A DNA stretch of 15,818 bases from CAYTZH01 sp964442285 (lineage in GTDB: Bacteria; Myxococcota_A; UBA9160; JAFDET01): NCBI GenBank assembly GCA_964442285.1, contig CAYTZH010000071.1, positions 1 through 15,818 of the forward strand, in the 5' to 3' direction. The position numbers and the translations under genes are program-made. How positions within the stretch are numbered: position 1 is the first letter of the stretch; every line of letters begins with the position of its first letter. Under the pieces are notes generated by a model. It saw only the letters and a list, made by a program, of their open reading frames with translations. It searched no databases and was not told the DNA's origin. Shown here one piece after another: positions 1-6,935 of this stretch.

Positions 1-1
1 C

Positions 2-67
2 GCCGAGACCGCCGTCGACGCCGAGACCGCCGTGCCCGATCAAGCGGAGCCGCCGGAGGGCCGATGA
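2..67 (+). CDS. C-terminal tail of an upstream protein (partial, cut by left edge)
   Basis: Frame 2 is open from the left edge to a TGA at 65-67 and would encode an Ala/Glu/Thr/Pro-rich acidic tail. The tail contains two copies of a six-residue unit (AETAVD, AETAVP) and ends in QAEPPEGR. At DNA level the repeat has an 18-bp period (2-19 and 20-37) with near-identical copies. The stop lies 7 bases before the ATG of the next gene, the spacing expected of an operon. Only 21 codons are visible, so no function can be given. All three + frames are open here, so the choice of this frame rests on the nearby stop and the low-complexity linker-like composition. Confidence 0.4.
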   Translation, partial: AETAVDAETAVPDQAEPPEGR

Positions 68-74
68 CGCGCCC

Positions 75-959
75 ATGCGCGCAGCGCTCCTCACGGCCGC
101 AGCCGTCCTCGTGCTCGTCTGGGCGCCTCCGACCGGGGGCGAGATCTATCGCTGGACCGATGCCGCCGGCAACCTCCACTTCACCGAGGACCCGAGCGAC
201 ATCCCGCCCGCGTACCGCGAGGAGGCCATCCGCCGCAACGTCGAGGGCGAGGACGACGGCGGCTCGCTGCAGACCTACACCACCTACGACGATCCTCCCG
301 CGGCGCGGGCGCAGCGGCCCCGCCCGGGCGGGGCGCCGGCGGGCGCGGGCCCCGGGCGCGCCATCCGCATCCCCGTGCAGCGGGCGGGCACCACCATGAT
401 GGTGAACGTCCGCCTCAACAACGCCGTGGTGGCGCCCTTCGTGGTGGACACGGGGGCCAGCGATGTCGCCATCCCGCGCTGGGCCGCCGAGCAGCTGGGC
501 CTCGAGGCCGGCAAGCGGACCCGCCGCTACCAGACGGCCAACGGGATCATCGAGGAGCCCGTGGTGATGCTCGACCTGGTGGAGCTCGGCGGGGCGAAGG
601 TGCGCGAGGTGCCGGCCAGCATCAGCTCCACCATGGACGTGGGGCTGCTGGGGCTCACCTTCTTCAACCACTTCACCTACCACGTGGACGCCGCGGCCGG
701 CGTGCTCACCCTGGTTCCGAACCAGCTCGAGGAGACCGGACTGATCCGGGGCGGGCGCAGCCAGGCCCAGTGGCGCGCCGAGTACGCCGATCTGGAGTAC
801 CGCCAGGCCGCCATCGAGGCCGAGATGGCGCGCACTCCCAACACCCGCGCGCGCAAGCGCAGGCAGCTCGAGGAGGCCCTGGCCGACGTGATGCGGCAGC
901 GCCAGGAGCTCGAGGCCGAGGCCGACGAGGCCCGGGTCCCCATGGCGTGGCGGGACTGA
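75..959 (+). CDS. Secreted DUF4124 / retropepsin-like aspartic protease family protein
   Basis: The 294-residue product starts with a Sec signal peptide (hydrophobic core about residues 4-17) that supports the ATG at 75, although the frame is open further upstream. Residues 22-50 match DUF4124, an envelope domain recognised by the EIYRWTDAAGNLHFTEDP pattern. After a Pro/Gly/Ala linker (about 73-96) comes a retropepsin-like single-domain aspartic protease (about 97-218) with the catalytic motif VVDTGAS (D125) and a downstream hydrophobic-Gly turn, GLLGLTFFNHF (190-200). Such proteases carry one Asp per chain and are expected to act as dimers. The C-terminal 75 residues are charged and Glu/Ala/Arg-rich, probably a helical or coiled-coil tail. 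It is presumably periplasmic and its substrate is unknown. A GGAGGG at 55-60 is 14 bases from the ATG, rather far for a ribosome site. Confidence 0.85.
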   Translation: MRAALLTAAAVLVLVWAPPTGGEIYRWTDAAGNLHFTEDPSDIPPAYREEAIRRNVEGEDDGGSLQTYTTYDDPPAARAQRPRPGGAPAGAGPGRAIRIPVQRAGTTMMVNVRLNNAVVAPFVVDTGASDVAIPRWAAEQLGLEAGKRTRRYQTANGIIEEPVVMLDLVELGGAKVREVPASISSTMDVGLLGLTFFNHFTYHVDAAAGVLTLVPNQLEETGLIRGGRSQAQWRAEYADLEYRQAAIEAEMARTPNTRARKRRQLEEALADVMRQRQELEAEADEARVPMAWRD

Positions 960-974
960 GCAGCCCGGCTCCCG

Positions 975-991
975 CGGCAACTGAGTAGCCG
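975..991. repeat. Imperfect 17-bp dyad after the protease gene
   Basis: CGGC-a-ACT-g-AGT-a-GCCG is symmetrical except for one A/A mismatch. It lies 16 bases after the protease stop. No T-tract follows, so I do not call it a terminator. Confidence 0.3.
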
Positions 992-1022
992 AGTTCCCAC
1001 CAGCAGACCCTGCCTTCCCACT

Positions 1023-1033
1023 CCCGCTGCGGG
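1023..1033. repeat. CCCGC-T-GCGGG inverted repeat, possible activator site
   Basis: This is a perfect 5-bp inverted repeat around a single T. Its centre is about 95 bp upstream of the -12 GC of the sigma-54 promoter at 1109-1124, a distance typical of enhancer-binding-protein sites. A similar dyad sits about 98 bp upstream of the other sigma-54-like promoter in the window. Its role as a binding site is inferred. Confidence 0.3.
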
Positions 1034-1108
1034 TACGCAGAAAGCGGACGCTGGCTGCTCGCCTGCCGCTTCGGCGCCGTGGCCCCACGAGTTGCACATC
1101 GGGCCGCG

Positions 1109-1124
1109 TGGCATCGATCTTGCT
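1109..1124 (+). promoter_or_regulatory. Sigma-54 (RpoN) promoter
   Basis: TGGCAT-CGATC-TTGCT matches the sigma-54 consensus TGGCAC-N5-TTGCW with one difference (C to T in the -24 box). The required GG-N10-GC spacing is exact (GG 1110-1111, GC 1122-1123). Transcription would start near 1134-1135, about 23 bases before the GTG at 1158 and just upstream of a GGGGAG ribosome site at 1146-1151. Promoter, ribosome site and start are thus arranged consistently. An activating ATPase would be needed for expression. Confidence 0.65.
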
Positions 1125-1157
1125 CTCTCTGGCGCCGGAGGCGATGGGGAGAGCCAC

Positions 1158-1559
1158 GTGGCGCAGAACTTCGAGAACGATCCGGATCTGGTGTCGACCG
1201 CAGCCGAGGCCAGCGAGGAGGAGCTCCTGACCCGGCGGATCCGGCGGGACCTCGTGCGGCGCGGGGTCGACGCCGAGCTGGCCGAGGGTGCCCTGGGCGA
1301 GCTGCAGGCCCTGGCGCGCGGCGCGGACCGCGCCCGCTACGAGGCGCTCCTCTCCGGCGCTGCGGTCGCTTTCGCCGCCTTCCAGGACGGACGCGACGCC
1401 CTGCGCGAGAACCTGGCCCACCTGGCGGAGCTCCAGCGGCTGATGGACGGCTTCAACGGCGAGCTGGGCAAGCTGGACGAGGCGCTCAAGATCCTCGGCG
1501 CCTACCTGAGCCGAGCCCGCAACGCCTCGGGGGTCGCCCCCAAGCGACAGCTGCACTAG
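1158..1559 (+). CDS. Small helical protein of unknown function, sigma-54-controlled
   Basis: I do not recognise this 133-residue protein. I chose the GTG at 1158 because GGGGAG (1146-1151) precedes it by six bases and a sigma-54 promoter starts transcription about 23 bases upstream. The longer frame from a TTG at 1092 would place its start inside or before that promoter. The sequence has no signal peptide, membrane segment or cysteine. It is rich in Ala, Leu, Glu and Arg and looks wholly alpha-helical: an acidic N-terminus (1-22), a basic LTRRIRRDLVRRG stretch (24-36), and a longer helical part (about 38-120) ending in a short basic tail. It precedes comEC by 54 bases, with a separate TAGCCT box between them. 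The helical form and sigma-54 control suggest a structural or regulatory accessory protein, but no function can be assigned. Confidence 0.65.
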   Translation: MAQNFENDPDLVSTAAEASEEELLTRRIRRDLVRRGVDAELAEGALGELQALARGADRARYEALLSGAAVAFAAFQDGRDALRENLAHLAELQRLMDGFNGELGKLDEALKILGAYLSRARNASGVAPKRQLH

Positions 1560-1572
1560 GCGCGGCGTGCGC

Positions 1573-1578
1573 TAGCCT
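1573..1578 (+). promoter_or_regulatory. TAGNCT box (TAGCCT) upstream of comEC
   Basis: This is one of four TAGNCT hexamers in the window, in the context gcTAGCCTgggcgcg, 35 bases before the comEC start. It resembles a -10 element followed by a GC-rich discriminator. No recognisable -35 box lies 17 bases upstream, so promoter function is a hypothesis based on its recurrence at other gene starts. Confidence 0.35.
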
Positions 1579-1613
1579 GGGCGCGTCCCGGTCCCGGGAG
1601 GCCCGCGCCGCGG

Positions 1614-3959
1614 TTGCGCTGGGCGCTCACCCACCATCTGCTGGCCTTCGTTGCCGGCCTGCTGGCCGCCGAGCACGGCGTCCTGCGCCCGGCCTGGGCG
1701 CTCGTGCTCGGGCTCTCCGCGCTGGCGGCCGGCCCCGGCTGCCGACGCGGGCGCAGCGGATGCTGGCTCGTCGCCACCCTGGCGGCCGGAGCGCTGGCCC
1801 TGGGCTGGCGCTTCGAGGAGGCGAGCCGGGACCGGCCCGCCGCGCCCCTGGAGGCGGTGGTCGAGGGGCGGGTGGTGGCGAGCAGTCGGGCGGGCGACGA
1901 GCGCCGGCTCGCGCTGGACCGGGTGGTGCGCGTGGGGCCCGGGCCGTCGCTTCCGCGTCGCCTGCTGCTGTACCTGCCGGTCGCCGCGCCCGGGTCCCGG
2001 GCCGTTCCCGGCGATCGCCTGCGTGCGGCCCTGCGCCTGCGCGCGCCCGGGGGCGTGCGCAACCCCGGCCGCCGGGATCGGGCGCGCGCCCTGGCCCGGG
2101 CCGGCATCGGCGCGGTCGCCCGCCCGGTCCATCCCCGTCTCGTGGCTGTCGAGGCCGCGCCGGGTCTCGGGGCGCGGGCCCGGCGCGTGCGCCGGGCCGC
2201 GGCCCGGCGCCTCGAGGCCCTCGGTCCGGGCGGGGCGTTGCTGGCCGCCCTGGCCCTGGGGGAGCGCGGGGGGCTCTACACCGAAGCGCGTCGCAACGCC
2301 GCGGCCCTCGGCCTGGGTCATCTCCTGGCGGTGTCGGGTCTGCACCTCGCCCTGGTGGCGGGCGCGGTCTACACGGCCACACGTTGGCTGGCGCTGCGCA
2401 GTCCGGCCGTGGCCGAGCGAGTCGACGTCCGCCCCGCGAGTGCCGCGCTGGCCCTGGCCCTGGCCGCGGGCTACGCCCTGGCCGCCGGCTGGGGCGTCCC
2501 CGTGCGTCGTGCCCTGGTGTTCCTCGCGGCCGCCGTCAGCGGCGCGGCCCTGCGGCGTCCGCACCCGCGACATCAGCCCCTGGTGCTGGCCGCACTCGTC
2601 GTGCTGGTGGCGAGTCCGGCCGCCCTGTTCGACGCCGGGGCGCAGCTCTCCTTTGCCGCGACCGCGGCCCTGGTGCTCGCGGCCGGGCGCGTCGAGCCGG
2701 GCCGCCGCAGCGCCCTCGGCCCGCTGGTGGAGGGCCTGCGCGCCTCCGCCGCGGCCATCGCCGCCACGGGTCCCCTGGCGGCCCTGCAGTTCGGCGGCGC
2801 GAGCCCCGTGGCGCTCCTGGCCAACGCCGTGGCGGTGCCCCTCTGCGGGCTCGTGCTGCTTCCGCTCTCGCTGCTGACGACGGCCGTCGTGGTCGCGGAC
2901 CCGAGCGCCCCCTGGTCGGAAGCGCTCGCCCGCGCTGCGGCCGCCCTCGCGGACGCGGCCGTCGACGCCGTGTCGACCGCGGCGCGGCACCTGCCGGGCC
3001 GGGCCACGGGGCCGGCTCCGGCGCCCGCCTGGGTCGGCCTCTCGCTCCTGGTGGGCGTCCCCGCCGTTCTCGGCCGTCGCACGCGGGTTCGCCTGGTCGC
3101 CGCTGCGGCCTCGGGGCTCGCCCTCGCCCTGGCACCGCCGGCGCGCATCGCGCCGGGCCTCCCGCGGGCCGTCTTCCTCGACGTGGGGCAGGGCGATGCG
3201 ACCCTGGTGCAGGGGCGGGCGGGCACGCTGCTGGTGGACGCCGGCACGGCCTTCGGCGACCTCGACCGCGGCCGCGACGTCGTGCTCCCGGCGCTGGCGG
3301 CCCTGGGCGTGGATCGGATCGATCTGCTCGCGGTCACCCACGCCGACCTCGACCACCGGGGCGGCGCGCCCGCCGTGCTCGACGCGCTGCCCGTCGGCGA
3401 GGTCTGGCTGCCGCGGGGCGCCCTCCGGGACCCGGCCTTCGACCTGTTGCGCGCGGCCGCCCGCCGCCGCGGCGTAGCCGTGCGCGCCCGGGCCCGCGGC
3501 GACCCGCCGGTCCGCGTGGGCGATCTGGAAGTCGCCGCGCTCGGTCCCGTCGAGGTGTCGCTCGGTGCCGCGCAGTCGCGCAACCGGGGCTCCCTGGTGC
3601 TGCGGGTGGCGGTGGCCGGGCGGGTCCTGATCCTGGCCGGCGACGCCGAGGCCGCCGCCGAGGCGGACCTGCTCGCCGAGCCCGGCCCGCTTCGCGCCGA
3701 CGTCCTGAAGCTCGGCCACCACGGCAGCCGCACCTCGTCGACGCCGGCCTTCCTGGATGCGGTGTCCCCCGCCTTGGCGGTGGCCTCCGCGCCCTGTCAC
3801 GGGCGCTTCGGCATGCCCCACGCCGAGGTCGTCACGCGGGTGCGGGAACGCGGCGCCGCCCTGTGGTGGACCGGTCGTGACGGCGCCGTCCTCGTGGCCC
3901 TCGGCTCGCGGCTCTGGGTGCGCGGCTGGGGCCCGCCGCGGTGTCGGCTTGGCTCCTGA
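1614..3959 (+). CDS. comEC: ComEC/Rec2 family DNA-uptake channel protein
   Basis: This 781-residue inner-membrane protein is the predicted channel carrying single-stranded DNA into the cytoplasm during natural transformation. Domain order is typical and complete. There are N-terminal membrane segments, a beta-rich soluble DUF4131-like part (about 78-180), and a multi-pass Competence domain (about 205-510) with LLAVSGLHLALVAG (237-250) and GAQLSFAATAAL (342-353). The C-terminal metallo-beta-lactamase-like domain (about 517-770) has FLDVGQGDATLVQ, THADLDHRGG (575-584), ILAGDAE (673-679) and KLGHHGSRTS (699-708). The metal-ligand positions of active family members appear kept. The TTG start is the only sensible choice before the first membrane helix; GGGAGG at 1596-1601 is 12 bases away. 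No pilus or other competence genes are visible here, but comEC commonly sits alone. Confidence 0.93.
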   Translation: MRWALTHHLLAFVAGLLAAEHGVLRPAWALVLGLSALAAGPGCRRGRSGCWLVATLAAGALALGWRFEEASRDRPAAPLEAVVEGRVVASSRAGDERRLALDRVVRVGPGPSLPRRLLLYLPVAAPGSRAVPGDRLRAALRLRAPGGVRNPGRRDRARALARAGIGAVARPVHPRLVAVEAAPGLGARARRVRRAAARRLEALGPGGALLAALALGERGGLYTEARRNAAALGLGHLLAVSGLHLALVAGAVYTATRWLALRSPAVAERVDVRPASAALALALAAGYALAAGWGVPVRRALVFLAAAVSGAALRRPHPRHQPLVLAALVVLVASPAALFDAGAQLSFAATAALVLAAGRVEPGRRSALGPLVEGLRASAAAIAATGPLAALQFGGASPVALLANAVAVPLCGLVLLPLSLLTTAVVVADPSAPWSEALARAAAALADAAVDAVSTAARHLPGRATGPAPAPAWVGLSLLVGVPAVLGRRTRVRLVAAAASGLALALAPPARIAPGLPRAVFLDVGQGDATLVQGRAGTLLVDAGTAFGDLDRGRDVVLPALAALGVDRIDLLAVTHADLDHRGGAPAVLDALPVGEVWLPRGALRDPAFDLLRAAARRRGVAVRARARGDPPVRVGDLEVAALGPVEVSLGAAQSRNRGSLVLRVAVAGRVLILAGDAEAAAEADLLAEPGPLRADVLKLGHHGSRTSSTPAFLDAVSPALAVASAPCHGRFGMPHAEVVTRVRERGAALWWTGRDGAVLVALGSRLWVRGWGPPRCRLGS

Positions 3960-4009
3960 CGCCGCCCACCTCAAGCGGCCCGTGCGGGGCACCGATCCGG
4001 AGGAGCGTC

Positions 4010-4990
4010 ATGTGGTGGTTGGATCTCGTGGCCATGGCGCTGCTGCTGGCCTTCGTGTGGGCCGGGGTGCAGCGCGGGGCGCTCGCCAGCGGGCTGGCGC
4101 TGGTGGGTCTGGTGGCCGCCTACATCGTGGCGCTGGCGGGGGGGCCCGCGCTCGAGCCGCTGGCGGCGAGCCTGTTCGGCACGCCCGGGCTGCTCGGCGT
4201 CGCCCTGGCGGGCACCGCGCTGGCGGTCCTGACCCTGATCCTCTTCGGGGGGATCTCCTTCCTGGCCCGCCGCGCCGAGCGCGAGCGCCGGGGCGACGCG
4301 CCCCGCTCCGCGCCCGACCGCCTCCTGGGCGGCCTGTTCGGGGCCGTGCGGGCCGGCATCTTCCTGCTGCTGCTGGGGATGCTGGGCAACTGGCTGGACG
4401 CCGCGCGCGGCCTGGGCGGCGAGGGCGGCGACCCCAGCGCGAGCTCGATGCTGGGCCAGATGACCCAGGATGCGGTCGAGGCGGGGGCGGGCGCCATCGT
4501 GGGTGACGACGCCACCAGCCAGTTTGCGGTGCGGACCCTGGCCCGTCCCGGGGAGACCCTGGCGGGCATGCAGCGCGTCCTGGACGACCCCCGCTTCGAG
4601 GGTCTGCGCGGCGACACCGCCTTCTGGCTGTTGGTCCAGGACGGCCAGGTCGACGCGGCCCTGAACCGCGGCAGCTTCCTCCAGGTGGCCTACGCCCCGG
4701 ATCTTCGTCACGAGCTGGCGCGGCTGGGGGTCGTGGATGCGGAGGCCGCGGACGATCCCCGGGCCTTCCGCGCGTCCGTGATCCAGACCCTGGACACCCT
4801 GGCGCCCCGGCTCCAGGCCCTCCGCGACGACCCGGAGCTGAAGCGCCTGGCCAACGACCCCGAGGTGCAGGCGCTGATCGAGTCCGGCGACACCTTCGGG
4901 CTCCTGCGCCACCCGGGCGTCCGGCGCCTGGTGGCCCGGGTCGGCGATCCGCAGACCCCGGCGGGCCATCCCGAGCCCCCTGCGAATTGA
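4010..4990 (+). CDS. cvpA: CvpA-family membrane protein with long repeat-containing C-terminal domain
   Basis: The ATG at 4010 follows CGGAGGAG (3998-4005) and begins a typical CvpA N-terminus, WWLDLVAMALLLAFVWAGVQRG. About four membrane segments are visible (roughly 4-20, 26-44, 60-85, 107-128), with a charged loop RRAERERRGDAPRS between the last two. CvpA proteins are usually about 160-180 residues; this one is 326. The extra soluble C-terminal part contains two copies of a motif DDP-x4-L-x2-D-x5-L-[IV]-x2-G (from 192 and from 273), with a further partial DPEVQALIESGD. These resemble short helical STI1-like or scaffold repeats, though that comparison is only by eye. CvpA is linked to colicin V export, biofilm and envelope maintenance; its mechanism is not settled. 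The gene begins 50 bases after comEC and may be co-transcribed with it. Confidence 0.82.
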   Translation: MWWLDLVAMALLLAFVWAGVQRGALASGLALVGLVAAYIVALAGGPALEPLAASLFGTPGLLGVALAGTALAVLTLILFGGISFLARRAERERRGDAPRSAPDRLLGGLFGAVRAGIFLLLLGMLGNWLDAARGLGGEGGDPSASSMLGQMTQDAVEAGAGAIVGDDATSQFAVRTLARPGETLAGMQRVLDDPRFEGLRGDTAFWLLVQDGQVDAALNRGSFLQVAYAPDLRHELARLGVVDAEAADDPRAFRASVIQTLDTLAPRLQALRDDPELKRLANDPEVQALIESGDTFGLLRHPGVRRLVARVGDPQTPAGHPEPPAN

Positions 4991-5015
4991 TCTCCCCAAC
5001 CCCCTCCGGGTGCCG

Positions 5016-5021
5016 TAGACT
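5016..5021 (+). promoter_or_regulatory. TAGNCT box (TAGACT) upstream of lipoprotein gene
   Basis: The context is gccgTAGACTgcgcccg, 45 bases before the ATG at 5067. Read as a -10 element it would start transcription near 5028, which agrees with the downstream ATG and argues against the GTG at 5031. A TTGATC lies at 4987-4992, but its 23-base spacing is too long for a -35 box. Confidence 0.4.
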
Positions 5022-5066
5022 GCGCCCGGGGTGCCGCCGGGCGGACCGAGGGAGATCTTCTCGGGA

Positions 5067-5582
5067 ATGCTCACGTTTGCGTTGCGGCTCTCGGCGGTCG
5101 TGATCCTGGCCACGGCCTGCGAGCCGATCGGCCCGATTCCGGGCGGTCGCCTGGACGGCGAGCTGGCCGAGCAGCCCGTCCGCGACTGGTCGTTCGCCAA
5201 CGGCTTCGACACCATCGAGATCGAGACCCGTCCCGGGGATCCCCACTCCGTCACCGTCTGGTGTGTCGCCTGGGGCGATGCGCTCTACATCCCCACCCGC
5301 GACCCCGAGTCCAAGCACTGGGTGAACAACGTGGTGGCGGATCCGCGGGTCCGGGTGCGCGTGGACGGGGTGCTCTACGAGGGCCGCGCCGTGCGGGTCA
5401 CCGACGAGCAGGAGCTCGCCGGGGCCGTGCCCGCGCTGCTCGAGAAGTACGACATCGAGCTCGAGCCCGGCGAGGAGACCAACGCCTGGCTGTTCCGGAT
5501 CGAGTCGCCGGGCGTTCCCGCTCAGGACTCGGAGCCCGCCACGGGCTCGACCGCCGGCACCTGGATCGACCGCTCCGGGTAG
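5067..5582 (+). CDS. Predicted lipoprotein with split beta-barrel (nitroreductase/PNPOx-like) fold
   Basis: Starting at the ATG at 5067 (GAGGGAG lies at 5048-5054), the 171-residue product has a short N-terminal hydrophobic segment ending in LATACE, a lipobox with C18 as the lipidated cysteine. Residues about 40-148 read like a small FMN/F420-type split barrel: TIEIETR, SVTVWCVAWGDALYIPT (61-77), KHWVNNVVADPRVRVRVDG (83-101) and YEGRAVRV. Such proteins usually bind flavin or deazaflavin in the cytoplasm, so a lipoprotein signal is odd. It may bind another ligand in the periplasm or have lost the cofactor. The last 25 residues are low-complexity, and their coding sequence overlaps the end of the opposing MFS gene by 61 bp. 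The fold assignment is moderately secure; enzymatic activity is not. Confidence 0.7.
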   Translation: MLTFALRLSAVVILATACEPIGPIPGGRLDGELAEQPVRDWSFANGFDTIEIETRPGDPHSVTVWCVAWGDALYIPTRDPESKHWVNNVVADPRVRVRVDGVLYEGRAVRVTDEQELAGAVPALLEKYDIELEPGEETNAWLFRIESPGVPAQDSEPATGSTAGTWIDRSG

Positions 5583-6928
5583 CGCAGGAAGAGCAGCGCC
5601 GAGATCCCGCAGAACGCCCCCGCCACCGGCCCCACCAGCAGGACGCCCAGGGGATCCTCCGCGCTGTTGCCGAAGCGCTGGAACAGGAACGCCAGGATGG
5701 CGCCCGACACACCGTAGAGGAGCTTCGTCGCCAGTCCCTGGGCCCCGAAGTACATGGCGGCCCGGTGGGCGCCCGTGCGATGGGTGTCGAAGTCGATCAC
5801 CTGGCTGATCAGCACGTTCGGCAGGGTCACGAAGCCGGCCAGGGGCGCCCCCATACACGCCATGACGCCGAAGACGAGGAGCAGGTTGGCGGCGTCGTGG
5901 GGACCGCCGGGTACGTCCGGACGCAGCAGCCCCAGCAGCGCCAGGCCGACGCCGAAGCCGGCGACGCAGGCCAGGATCGAGCGCTTGGGGCCGTAGCGAC
6001 GCGCGAGGCGGTTGACCGGCACGAAGGCCAGGATCGTGGCGCCCATGAGCACGCCGCCGAGGGGTGCCGTGAAGCCCTCGCTGCGCCCGAGCACCACGGT
6101 GGCGTAGTAGATGAGCGCCGGCTGCACCATGTTGACGCCGACGATGAACGGGATCTGGGCCGCCAGATAGCGGCGGAAGGGCCGGTTGGCGAAGGTCGCG
6201 CCGAGGGCCTCGCGGATGCTCAGGGAGGAGGGCTCCCCGCGACAGAAGCGTCGCTCGTCCACGGCGAGCAGGGGCAGCGCACAGAGCACCAGGGCCAGGG
6301 CCGACGCCGCGAGCACCAGGGCGCGCAGGGCCTCCTCCACCGCGAGGCCTCGGGCCACGCCCCAGTCGATCCCGAGCCCGTAGACGCCGCCGAAGATCGC
6401 GGCGGGCAGCGTCGCCACCGCCATGAGGGTGGAGAGGTTGACGCGCTCCTCGGTGCTGCGGGCGATCTCCGGCAGCAGGGCCAGGTAGGGACCCACGTAG
6501 ACGGTGAAGAACACGAAGTAGAGGGCCAGGATGCCCGCCAGCCACAGGGCGTTGGCGGTGCTGCCGGGTGCGCCCGGGGGCCAGAAGAGCAGCACCGGCA
6601 GGGCCACCATGGGCAGGATCCCCCCGGCGAGGAAGATCCGCCGGCGCCCGAGCCGGGAGCGCGAGCGGTCCGACGCCCAGCCCACCACCGGGTCGGCGAG
6701 CATGTCGAAGACCCGTCCCACCAGGCTGGCCACGCCGTACACCGTGAAGACGCCCAGGAAGATGCGCGGGCTCAGCGGGTCCTCGAGGCCGCGGCCGGGC
6801 GGGGGCAGGTAGTAGAAGAGCGCGACGCTGACCACCAGGCGATCGGTGAGCTGCCAGCCCGCAGCGCCCAGGCTGTAGAGCAGCCGGCGCGGGAAGGGCA
6901 TGACCTCGGGGGCGGGGCGGGCCTCCAT
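5522..6928 (-). CDS. MFS transporter, GPH (MelB-like) cation symporter family
   Basis: This 468-residue, roughly 12-helix inner-membrane transporter carries the GPH-family signature after helix 2, DMLADPVVGWASDRSR (75-90) followed by LGRRR. This points to a glycoside-pentoside-hexuronide:cation symporter-like protein. The first Asp/Asp pair of that motif (D75, D79) is in the region where family members coordinate the co-transported cation. The substrate cannot be read from sequence; in bacteria outside the enterics this family also includes many uncharacterised solute carriers. The ATG at 6928 starts 7 bases after the tauE-like stop, so the two genes form an operon. No clear ribosome site is visible, and an in-frame ATG at 6901 (codon 10) is an alternative start. 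The 3' end overlaps the convergent lipoprotein gene. Confidence 0.87.
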   Translation of the reverse strand: MEARPAPEVMPFPRRLLYSLGAAGWQLTDRLVVSVALFYYLPPPGRGLEDPLSPRIFLGVFTVYGVASLVGRVFDMLADPVVGWASDRSRSRLGRRRIFLAGGILPMVALPVLLFWPPGAPGSTANALWLAGILALYFVFFTVYVGPYLALLPEIARSTEERVNLSTLMAVATLPAAIFGGVYGLGIDWGVARGLAVEEALRALVLAASALALVLCALPLLAVDERRFCRGEPSSLSIREALGATFANRPFRRYLAAQIPFIVGVNMVQPALIYYATVVLGRSEGFTAPLGGVLMGATILAFVPVNRLARRYGPKRSILACVAGFGVGLALLGLLRPDVPGGPHDAANLLLVFGVMACMGAPLAGFVTLPNVLISQVIDFDTHRTGAHRAAMYFGAQGLATKLLYGVSGAILAFLFQRFGNSAEDPLGVLLVGPVAGAFCGISALLFLRYPERSIQVPAVEPVAGSES

Positions 6929-6935
6929 GGGGCGC

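Noticed and set aside
1092..1157. TTG at 1092 as start of the small helical protein
   Set aside because: It lies upstream of the sigma-54 promoter at 1109-1124, so the transcript would not contain it, and the GTG at 1158 has a ribosome site.
1572..3992. 806-codon open frame on the - strand opposite comEC
   Set aside because: It is rich in Arg, Gly, Gln and Pro with no domain, and it shadows a full-length ComEC with all motifs. High GC keeps antisense frames open.
4008..6545. 845-codon - strand frame across cvpA, the lipoprotein and the MFS gene
   Set aside because: Low-complexity Arg/Pro/Gly translation across three recognised genes; an artefact of GC-rich codon use.
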